Of a DNA stretch of 5,525 nt, positions 1-5,469 are shown one piece after another; the stretch's first letter is position 1; each line of letters starts with the position of its first letter. The position numbers and the translations under genes were made by a program. Source of the stretch: JBILVQ01 sp044370375 (GTDB lineage Bacteria > Bacteroidota > Bacteroidia > UBA4408); assembly GCA_044370375.1 (NCBI GenBank), contig JBILVQ010000201.1, forward strand, positions 1 through 5,525, in the 5' to 3' direction. Below the pieces are notes generated by a model. That model had not been told where the DNA came from and ran no database searches. It was given only the letters and a program-made list of their open reading frames with translations.

Positions 1-66
1 TTTCAGGGATTGAATATAAATAGGAATTTTTCCTAAGTAAATTTCCTTTTTATCTAATGCTAACAT
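1..66 (-). CDS. Possible 5' end of a minus-strand gene running off the left edge (partial, uncertain)
   Basis: An ATG at 64-66 on the minus strand opens 22 codons that stay open to the window edge (MLALDKKEIYLG then KIPIYIQSLK). The bases just upstream are A-rich (A at -3 to -6), which is the start context often seen in Bacteroidota lacking Shine-Dalgarno sites. It lies about 110 bases beyond the stop of the nuclease-like gene, on the same strand, so it could be a third gene of that unit. The same frame is also open upstream of an in-frame TAG at 76-78 for about 40 codons, so an alternative is that the ATG lies inside a decayed gene with a nonsense codon. No family is recognisable from 22 residues. 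Low confidence that this is coding. Confidence 0.3.
   Translation of the reverse strand, partial: MLALDKKEIYLGKIPIYIQSLK
4..20 (+). repeat. 17-base exact repeat, copy 1
   Basis: The bases cagggattgaatataaa are identical to 4444-4460 inside the secreted-protein gene, in the same orientation. Frame 1 here would read QGLNI, as in the protein, but meets a stop at 34-36. It could be the trimmed end of a paralogous plus-strand gene or chance. Confidence 0.6.
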
Positions 67-179
67 AATTTTGAGCTAAATTAATTTGGCCTCTATCGCT
101 CCTTTTGTAATTGGCTCAATAATCAAAAAAAACAGGTGTATCGAGTAAATCGGAATATTCTTAATGTGTTTAAAATCTC

Positions 180-1382
180 TTAAGTTAACCTTCTTGTGTG
201 CCTATCATAGAAAAAATTTCCATTTACTTTCCTTGAATAATTCTTTAGGTCCTCTATAGAAATTTTGTTTGTCTCAATATTTTTTAGGGGCAAAAGGAAA
301 AGATTCTCCGGTTGGTTAGGTTCACCACCAAAACCAAGAGCAATATAAACGGGGATTTTCTTTTCATTTTGAAATTTCCTGTATCGTTCTAATTGATCTT
401 TACCTGCTAAATCAACCATACCGCTGACAGCAGCTTGCCTAAATTTACATTCGATAGCCATCAATGCTACAGTATCATAATAAGTAAACTTGACCTCAAA
501 ATCTGGATGCATATTTGATTCGGGGTAAACACCTTTGGCTATTTTATCACTTCTCCAATTAAGTACCTTAAAGTATTTCTGGTCAAATTTTTCGGCAATA
601 AATTGTTCAAACAAAAATCCTTTTTCTTTTGCTTTTTCTTGGACAGCTTTTTCATCGTAACTACTCTGTTTTTCTTGCTCCTCAATGCCTTCAAATTTAA
701 GTAAGGGGTTGATATGAATTGTCTCCTCTTTGCCAGAATTCTTGCTGTCCTCTGAAATATATTTCCTCCGTCTATTTCGCCAAACCAAATATGTACCTCC
801 CATTATCCCAATTACAATAATATACCAAAACAAATCTTCAATCATTGAATTTCTTGTTGGAGAAAGAATTTGGGGCTTAAAATCTTCCTTGATGATGCTG
901 CCAATTTCCGGGCTGGCCTTTAATTTAAAATCAGTAATAGAATCACTCTCTCCAACAATTAAAAAATTACTATCCCCCATAGCCAATAATAAATAAGCTG
1001 GGTAGGTTTTTACATCCTTCTTATACCAAACCTTTTTGACAAAGTCAACCTTAACCAACCCATTCTCGTAAAAAGAAATTGAAATTGGTGAGTCGATTTC
1101 CTGATGAAATCCTGGTTGAGCAAGTAGTAATTTTTCCTTCTTTTTCCAACATTTAAATTTTGGAAGATTCTGTCCATAAAAATACAGATTACTACCGTAT
1201 AGAGAGTCGAAAGTTCTAAAATTAGGGTTATTGTGCGCTGAATTCCACTTTCGAACAATCTCCTTTACATCTATTTTAATGTCTTCACCGGCAACAACAC
1301 CAAAACTCCCAAGTATTACAAACAAAAAGGCACCTATGAATGGGAAGAGTATTCGGAAACTATTTCTTTTGAATATCATCAT
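180..1382 (-). CDS. Membrane-anchored PD-(D/E)XK nuclease-like protein with extracytoplasmic domain
   Basis: Seen: 400 residues. Residues 1-31 form a basic-then-hydrophobic Sec leader (plausible cleavage after VVA). Residues 32-182 form a soluble domain predicted outside the cytoplasm. Residues 183-201 are one transmembrane helix, followed at once by RNRRRK (202-207), so the C-terminus should be cytoplasmic by the positive-inside rule. A charged linker leads to a C-terminal domain (about 250-370) with GFLFEQFIAEKF (E259/E264), HPDF (D294), AIECKFR (E311, K313) and QLERY (Q330). Family knowledge: D...ExK with an upstream helical Glu and a downstream Q..Y helix is the layout of PD-(D/E)XK restriction-endonuclease-like folds. 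Inferred: a nuclease anchored in the inner membrane, possibly controlled by a signal outside the cytoplasm. The outer domain (W46, FYG 68-70, ESD..TD 145-151) has a feel of small NTF2-like domains, but weakly. The second codon is also ATG; the start is placed 12 bases after the upstream lipoprotein stop, suggesting co-transcription. DNA cleavage itself is unproven. Confidence 0.85.
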   Translation of the reverse strand: MMIFKRNSFRILFPFIGAFLFVILGSFGVVAGEDIKIDVKEIVRKWNSAHNNPNFRTFDSLYGSNLYFYGQNLPKFKCWKKKEKLLLAQPGFHQEIDSPISISFYENGLVKVDFVKKVWYKKDVKTYPAYLLLAMGDSNFLIVGESDSITDFKLKASPEIGSIIKEDFKPQILSPTRNSMIEDLFWYIIVIGIMGGTYLVWRNRRRKYISEDSKNSGKEETIHINPLLKFEGIEEQEKQSSYDEKAVQEKAKEKGFLFEQFIAEKFDQKYFKVLNWRSDKIAKGVYPESNMHPDFEVKFTYYDTVALMAIECKFRQAAVSGMVDLAGKDQLERYRKFQNEKKIPVYIALGFGGEPNQPENLFLLPLKNIETNKISIEDLKNYSRKVNGNFFYDRHTRRLT

Positions 1383-1394
1383 GAACTTTTTACC
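1383..1394 (-). promoter_or_regulatory. Translation initiation region of the nuclease-like gene
   Basis: The 12 bases between the lipoprotein stop (TAG, 1395-1397) and the ATG at 1380-1382 read gggtaaaaagttc-like on the minus strand (the first g belongs to the stop codon). There is only a weak GG-type element and an A-rich stretch, no AGGAGG. This fits Bacteroidota, where A-rich leaders often replace Shine-Dalgarno pairing. The tight spacing supports translation from the lipoprotein message. Confidence 0.35.
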
Positions 1395-1769
1395 CTACTT
1401 GGAACATTTCACAACATCGAAAATTGCTGATATTTTTTTCTTATTCCGTAAATCCCATCTAACATTCTGTATGGTTACATCAGTCCCGAATTTCTTTTGA
1501 GCAACAACAAGCAAATTATACATTGTTAATTGTTCCTGAATAATAATGGTGTCTTTATCAATTGCATTCACACCAAGGGTTGCTATATAGGTGGGGCTTA
1601 AACACGCTGGGCCATAAAGATCTTCAACAACACCGCTCTTGTCGTAATACTCCCTTTGCAAAACGCTATAGGAATGACCACAGGAACATAATATGCAAAC
1701 AACAAAGCCTAACATTAGTAATTCCCATTTTGAATTCATCGATAATTTATTTTTTTTCGAAATTAACAT
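1395..1769 (-). CDS. Small lipoprotein of unknown function, first gene of the nuclease unit
   Basis: Seen: 124 residues from an ATG at 1767-1769, or 114 from an internal ATG at 1737-1739 (Met11). Hydrophobic residues 17-27 lead into the lipobox LCSC, with Cys30 as the lipidated residue, so the protein should be a membrane-anchored, Sec-exported lipoprotein. Met11 gives a leader of conventional length (Cys at 20); Met1 has the more A-rich start context (accaaagaa before ATG). The start is therefore undecided. The mature part is about 95 residues, has two further cysteines (56 and 122) that could pair, and ends with a pattern AQKKFGTDVTIQNVRWD (90-106) and a beta-like IFDVVKC. I do not recognise the family. 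It precedes the nuclease-like gene by 12 bases on the same strand, so the two are probably translated from one message; a partner or sensor role is inference only. Confidence 0.75.
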   Translation of the reverse strand: MLISKKNKLSMNSKWELLMLGFVVCILCSCGHSYSVLQREYYDKSGVVEDLYGPACLSPTYIATLGVNAIDKDTIIIQEQLTMYNLLVVAQKKFGTDVTIQNVRWDLRNKKKISAIFDVVKCSK

Positions 1770-1780
1770 TTCTTTGGTGA

Positions 1781-1820
1781 AAATCTTGAATCAAAGATAC
1801 AATTTGAAACAAATCTTGAA
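1781..1820. repeat. Pair of 10-base direct repeats around the candidate promoter
   Basis: aaatcttgaa occurs at 1781-1790 and again at 1811-1820, exactly 30 bases apart (about three helical turns), on either side of the TATCTTTG box. A nearby dyad, TTTCAA-caa-TTGAAA, lies at 1839-1853. The arrangement resembles operator half-sites upstream of the lipoprotein/nuclease unit, but the AT-rich composition makes chance plausible. Confidence 0.3.
1792..1799 (-). promoter_or_regulatory. Candidate Bacteroidota -7 box for the lipoprotein/nuclease unit
   Basis: On the minus strand this reads TATCTTTG, an exact fit to the Bacteroidota sigma-A -7 consensus TAnnTTTG. A transcript would begin near 1785, giving a leader of about 16 bases to the ATG at 1769 or about 46 bases to the ATG at 1739. 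No TTTG -33 element sits at the usual 19-21 base spacing (an ATTTG lies only 10 bases upstream and a TTGG 28 bases upstream). The site also lies within the tail of the broken frame described at 1747-2210, so it may be fortuitous. Confidence 0.35.
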
Positions 1821-2210
1821 GTTTGCGCCAATTTTTTATTTCAACAATTGAAACAACAGGTTTCCTCGGAATTATCCTTTGAATCCACCAAAATGACCCA
1901 CATCAAATACAAGTTGAAATTTCTTTCACTTCTGTAATTGAATTTCCTTGTGATAATAATTGAACTTTCCTATTCCAATCGCGGGAAATCTTGCCTTGAT
2001 TGTTAAATTTATTAATAAAATCTGTTGAACTCCTCCTACAGTAAATGATTTTTCCTGCCCTTTCAATTGGACGCACTAAAATAATATTGCACTGCCCGGA
2101 TATGGAATCTTTTTTTTCTAACACTAAATAGCGTATTTCACTTGACTTGTATTTTTCAAATCACCAACACTCAAGGATGATCCAGTTACAAGTGGATATT
2201 TATTTGACAT

Positions 2211-2324
2211 AATTTGCTACAATTTTTGGAAAACGAAATTACAACTTTAATTACTCTTTGTAAAATAAAAATCGGGTGATTTTTTTTTCTATTAATTATT
2301 TCATAATATTGAAAAAAAAAACAA
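2211..2324. promoter_or_regulatory. AT-rich divergent intergenic control region
   Basis: This region separates the broken minus-strand frame from the plus-strand lipoprotein and is about one-fifth to one-quarter G+C. It contains a T9 run (2280-2288) and an A10 run (2312-2321), centres about 30 bases apart, a layout that could bend DNA. For the plus-strand gene a weak promoter candidate is TTTG at 2225-2228 with TACTCTTTG at 2252-2260 (one base longer than the TAnnTTTG consensus, 23-base spacer). TAATATTG at 2304-2311 is a closer match but would leave almost no leader. The A10 run ends three bases before the ATG at 2325, so the translation start is strongly A-rich with no Shine-Dalgarno site. 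Confidence 0.35.
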
Positions 2325-3233
2325 ATGAAAAATTCAATTTATTTACTTGTCCTAAGTGTACTATTGTACTCTTGTTTTCCCAATAAAAAAATCACAATTA
2401 CCGAAAGGGCAATCAATAGAAGCCTTGAAGTGAATGGAAGGAATTCAGGGGTATTGATAAAACCAATTCTTGCAGATATTGAAATAAGTAAGGATAGAAA
2501 AACCTCAGTTTTCTCCTATCGATCAGATACCCTTGGAAGTTACTCCGGCAACAGTGGAAAAAATTCGCAGTTTATTTTAAGCGGTGAATCAATGAAGGAA
2601 ACTGCAAGAAAAATTGCCTTGTTTGACTACTTGAAGGCGAATAATTGCGATTACATTATTGACCCAATCTACACCATTAGAAGAATAAGAGAATCGAGAT
2701 ACAACTACGAGATAATTTCAGTTGAGTTAAATGGCTATCCCGCAAAAATTAAATCATTAACCCAGCCTGATAGCTTGCCTAAATCCATCATGCAATTAGA
2801 CAAACTTTCCTCCCGTGAGATACCCTTTAATGTAACAACCAATGACTCTGAAACAGAAAAATTCAAACCCTATTTTGCAGTTGGTACAGGAGCGCATTAT
2901 TCTATAGATGATGAACAATTCGGATTGCCTGATTTTCACTTTCGGGCAACACCAATTAAAGCACTTTCACTAAGTTATGACTTCATGAATTTCAGGGATG
3001 GATATCGCGAACACCTATTTGGTGGAACACTCAACGCCTACTCCAAATCATATTCCGGTATTCATATTGGTGGAGGCTTAAGTTTATCAGGAGAATCTGG
3101 AATAGGATTAAATTTTAATATTGGCGGGCAATTAGCAATTCAAAAAACCCTTGGAATCAGAGCTGATATAAGGTCCAGCACCCTTCATGGTCCATCTCTT
3201 CAGTTTGGAATTTGCTATTTTTTCCCAAAATAA
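2325..3233 (+). CDS. Lipoprotein with C-terminal beta-barrel-like segment
   Basis: Seen: 302 residues. A short leader MKNSIYLLVLSVLLYSC carries a lipobox (LYSC) with Cys17 as the probable lipidated residue. Residues 20-150 form an alpha/beta domain with VLIKPILADIEIS (43-55), a helix KETARKIALFDYLKANNCD (91-109) and IIDPIYTI....ISVELNGYPAKIKSL (111-145). The 'aD.ii.P.y ... v.GyPA' pattern is familiar from uncharacterised Bacteroidota lipoproteins, but I cannot name the family. Residues 180-302 alternate glycine and aromatic/hydrophobic residues (FAVGTGAHY, IHIGGGLSLSG, LNFNIGGQLAI, IRADIRSS) and end in LQFGICYFFPK, typical of the closing strands of small outer-membrane barrels. Inferred location: outer membrane. 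A lipid anchor plus a barrel-like tail is an uncommon pairing. The next gene starts 19 bases downstream on the same strand, so co-transcription is likely. The start is fixed by the leader and the A10 tract before it. Confidence 0.8.
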   Translation: MKNSIYLLVLSVLLYSCFPNKKITITERAINRSLEVNGRNSGVLIKPILADIEISKDRKTSVFSYRSDTLGSYSGNSGKNSQFILSGESMKETARKIALFDYLKANNCDYIIDPIYTIRRIRESRYNYEIISVELNGYPAKIKSLTQPDSLPKSIMQLDKLSSREIPFNVTTNDSETEKFKPYFAVGTGAHYSIDDEQFGLPDFHFRATPIKALSLSYDFMNFRDGYREHLFGGTLNAYSKSYSGIHIGGGLSLSGESGIGLNFNIGGQLAIQKTLGIRADIRSSTLHGPSLQFGICYFFPK

Positions 3234-3252
3234 ACCCATAACAATTGCACCC

Positions 3253-5463
3253 ATGCCCTGTTCAACCTTGCAAAACCATGGCAAAAAAATATTCATCATC
3301 CTTCTGTTAGTTTTCATTGTAAAAATTAATGCAGCGCAAACACTGAACCGTGCACAGTCTTTTTTATCGACCGGTAATAATGTACCCCATGCCATCCTTA
3401 CCGATGCCCTAGGCAATAGCTATGTGGGTGGTTCCTTCACCGATAGTTGTGATTTCGATCCCGGACCCAATGAATTCATCTTGTTTGGAAACAGCGATGG
3501 ATTTGTTTGCAAATTCAATCCTTCCGGTCAATTGCTTTGGACCATGCAAATCGGCAACAGCGGAGCAGACGTATGCAAAGCCATGGCATTGCATCCTGCA
3601 GGCTTTCTGGTCGTATCCGGCACCTTCAGCGGAACTGTTGATTTCGATCCCTCCAACAATGGTTTCCTGCTAACTTCACAAGGAAGCAATGATGCCTTTG
3701 TTGCCTTGTATGATGATTCAGGTAACTTCATCAATGCCATTGCTTTTGGCGGAAATGAAATAGTTCAAATCAACGAATTATTGCTCACCAGCAATCAACA
3801 TATTCTTTTGTGTGGTTCTTTCACAGGAAATGTTGATTTTGATCCGGGCCCCAACATCGTATTAAAATCTGCCCTTGGCGCAGGTGATGGATTTGTATTG
3901 TGTCTCAACCCCAGCGGAAATTTTACCTGGGTCAATCTCTTTGGTGGTAATGATCTTTTCGCAATGGATGAAGTTACCGGAATAGCTGAACTCCCCAATG
4001 GCAATATAGTAAGCTGCGGATATTTTTCAAGCACAATGGACCTAGATCCGGGGACTGGCAATGTTCCGGTGAATGCCAACGGAATGTTTGACTTATTCAT
4101 AGCAAAAACAAACGCTGCAGGACAATACATGGATGGATTGACCCTTGGCGGTAGCGATGTGGATCTGGCCTATGCCATTGCCACTGCTCCGCAAGGAAAC
4201 ATTATTGTTTCCGGTAGCTTTACCTCAACGATGGATGCTGACCCACAAGCACCCATCACCCTTGTGACATCCAATGGAATGAGTGATGCCTTTTGGTTGT
4301 GTTTGGATGAACAGTTTAATTTTCAATGGTTCAATCAAATAGGAGGAACAGGGAATGATGTTGCCGGAAAAGTATGGTGTGATGGCCTTGCCAACGTTTA
4401 CACTGGAGGGCATTTTTCGCAACAAGCCGACATGGATCCCGGACAGGGATTGAATATAAAAAACAGTCAGGGACAATTTGATTTCTTTGCCACCGTATTC
4501 GACCCTTTGGGCAATAGTTTAGGGGCTTATACCATGGGCGGCAGTCAGAATGATGTTTTTTATGATTTATCTGCAGGACCGAACAATTCATTTTTTTATT
4601 GCGGGACCTTCATCGATAGCCTTGATGCCGATGCGGGTGCAGGGCAAACGTGGCTTCAAACCCCCAATCAATCGATTAATACTTTTGTGCTTAAACTTGA
4701 CAGGTGCCTGATGCCTGACTTAGCCTTGCTGAGTAGCAGTGCCAATGTTGTTTGTGCGGGCAGTGCTGTTCAGATTGAGGTGTTGAGTGGAGATTTAAAT
4801 GATGCCACCGATTGGACCTGGTATGAAGACAATTGTGGAGGAAATGCATTTGCAACCGGACTATCGCAATTTATTTATCCCACACAAAGCATGAACATTT
4901 ATATAAGAGGAGAAGGTGGTTGCGTGAGCACAGGTAATTGTAATTCCGTTTTTTTAGAAGTATTGCCGTCACCCCTTATTTCATTGGGAAATGATACCAC
5001 TTTTTGTTACGGTGATTTTCTTTTCTTACAAGCCGATAGTTCTTATACTTCCTATTTATGGAGCACGGGAGACACCACTCATTCCATTCATTTACAGGCC
5101 ATCAATTTTCCTTTGGGCATAAATGCGATTAGCCTTGCCGTTACAGATACATCGGGCTGCATGGGAATGGATGAAATACTTTTGGATGTTACCATCTGTA
5201 ATGGCAGCAAAAAACTAAAACCTGGGGTTGATTCTTTTGTTTTTCCTAATCCTGCGCAACAAATGATTCAAATCAATCATTCAACAGGAGGCAAAAATCA
5301 AACCTGGAATATTTATGGTGTGGAAGGAAATTTGATTCAATCTTTTTACAAGACGAACCAGAACAATAACTATTCTCAATTTGATATTTCAATGCTTAGC
5401 AACGGCATGTATTTTATCAAAAATGAAAATGGTGATATGCTTCGATTCAGTGTTTTGAGATAG
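3253..5463 (+). CDS. T9SS-secreted repeat protein (seven-repeat probable beta-propeller, Ig/PKD-like domains, type A sorting domain)
   Basis: Seen (736-residue numbering): KKIFIILLLVFIVKINAA forms a Sec leader, with likely cleavage before QT at residues 29-30. Seven repeats of about 65 residues follow (29-485), each with a GN.yv.GsF...DFDPG signature and a DaFv.k.d..Gn..w...iGG signature. The DFDP-type motifs begin at residues 67, 130, 195, 263 (DLDP), 328 (DADP), 393 (DMDP) and 458 (DADA, degenerate). This matches SBBP-type beta-propeller proteins. Residues about 493-570 form a cysteine-containing Ig-like domain (WTWYEDNCGG, YIRGEGGC). Residues 573-648 are PKD-like (LGNDTTFCYGD, YLWSTGDT, VTDTSGC). 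Residues 661-736 are the sorting domain: FPNPA, then DISMLSNGMYFI and a final RFSVLR. Known: such tails direct export across the outer membrane by T9SS and are removed or replaced by a surface anchor. Substrate unknown; surface adhesion or scaffolding is a guess. The start is uncertain: an upstream ATG at 3187 would overlap the lipoprotein gene by 47 bases, and a TTG at 3268 would give a shorter leader. Confidence 0.85.
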   Translation: MPCSTLQNHGKKIFIILLLVFIVKINAAQTLNRAQSFLSTGNNVPHAILTDALGNSYVGGSFTDSCDFDPGPNEFILFGNSDGFVCKFNPSGQLLWTMQIGNSGADVCKAMALHPAGFLVVSGTFSGTVDFDPSNNGFLLTSQGSNDAFVALYDDSGNFINAIAFGGNEIVQINELLLTSNQHILLCGSFTGNVDFDPGPNIVLKSALGAGDGFVLCLNPSGNFTWVNLFGGNDLFAMDEVTGIAELPNGNIVSCGYFSSTMDLDPGTGNVPVNANGMFDLFIAKTNAAGQYMDGLTLGGSDVDLAYAIATAPQGNIIVSGSFTSTMDADPQAPITLVTSNGMSDAFWLCLDEQFNFQWFNQIGGTGNDVAGKVWCDGLANVYTGGHFSQQADMDPGQGLNIKNSQGQFDFFATVFDPLGNSLGAYTMGGSQNDVFYDLSAGPNNSFFYCGTFIDSLDADAGAGQTWLQTPNQSINTFVLKLDRCLMPDLALLSSSANVVCAGSAVQIEVLSGDLNDATDWTWYEDNCGGNAFATGLSQFIYPTQSMNIYIRGEGGCVSTGNCNSVFLEVLPSPLISLGNDTTFCYGDFLFLQADSSYTSYLWSTGDTTHSIHLQAINFPLGINAISLAVTDTSGCMGMDEILLDVTICNGSKKLKPGVDSFVFPNPAQQMIQINHSTGGKNQTWNIYGVEGNLIQSFYKTNQNNNYSQFDISMLSNGMYFIKNENGDMLRFSVLR
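3455..4635 (+). repeat. Seven protein-level tandem repeats with DFDPG signature
   Basis: Within the secreted protein, acidic DxDP motifs recur at spacings of 63, 65, 68, 65, 65 and 65 residues. The first encodes DFDPGPN, the third repeats DFDPGPN, and the last is degraded to DADAGAG. At the DNA level the copies have diverged (for example gatttcgatcccggaccc against gattttgatccgggcccc), so the duplication is old and held at the protein level. Seven copies suit a closed seven-bladed propeller. The D-x-D-x-G spacing could hold calcium, which is inference. Confidence 0.75.
4444..4460 (+). repeat. 17-base exact repeat, copy 2
   Basis: Second copy of cagggattgaatataaa, coding QGLNI just after the sixth DxDP motif of the secreted protein. 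The flanks do not match those of the copy at 4-20 beyond these 17 bases. Confidence 0.6.
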
Positions 5464-5469
5464 CAAAAA

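Larger units (their letters stand above)
1747..2210 (-). pseudogene. Frameshift-broken small gene of unknown family
   Basis: An ATG at 2208-2210 opens a coding-like frame (MSNKYPLVTGSSLSVGDLK) that stops at TAG 2124-2126. Adding one A to the five-A run at 2152-2156 (minus strand) joins it to the frame that stays open to TGA 1903-1905, giving about 102 residues through LKKYKSSEIRYLVLEKKDS, NIILVRPIERAGKIIYCRR and SITEVKEISTCI. Past that TGA the same frame is open for another 51 codons (including KPVVSIVEIKNWRKLQDLF) to TAA 1747-1749, and a neighbouring frame across 1862-1915 reads LVFDVGHFGGFKG. The whole stretch therefore looks like one gene of about 150 codons with one clear and perhaps two more frame disruptions. 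A shorter independent ORF with a GTG start at 2122-2124 (73 codons to 1903) is the alternative. The family is not recognised. Decay, assembly error and AT-rich chance openness are all possible; the first frameshift is the best supported. Confidence 0.45.

Noticed and set aside
4..20. CRISPR repeat fragment (the gattgaa-like string in the 17-base repeat)
   Set aside because: Only two copies 4.4 kb apart, one inside a gene, with no regular spacing or spacers.
120..160. Intrinsic terminator after the nuclease-like gene (T8 on the minus strand at 125-132)
   Set aside because: I found no convincing G+C-rich hairpin immediately before the T run, so a terminator cannot be supported.
730..996. Plus-strand 88-codon ORF opposite the nuclease-like gene
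   Set aside because: It is fully antisense to a convincing coding frame with leader, membrane helix and catalytic motifs, and has no independent leader or motif.
1010..1500. ORFs on both strands at 1010-1258 (minus) and 1231-1500 (plus)
   Set aside because: Both overlap the nuclease-like gene in other frames or on the other strand and show no domain features; the low stop density reflects the host gene.
1562..1780. Plus-strand 72-codon ORF opposite the small lipoprotein
   Set aside because: Antisense shadow of a frame with a clear lipobox; composition (many H, R, N) is not protein-like.
3187..3252. Extended N-terminus of the T9SS protein from the ATG at 3187
   Set aside because: It would overlap the lipoprotein gene by 47 bases and put over 30 residues ahead of the hydrophobic leader core, which is poor for a Sec signal peptide.
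3409..4591. Several minus- and plus-strand ORFs of 61-111 codons inside the T9SS gene
   Set aside because: They overlap the repeat region, where glycine/aspartate-rich codons suppress stops in other frames; none has a leader or recognisable motif.
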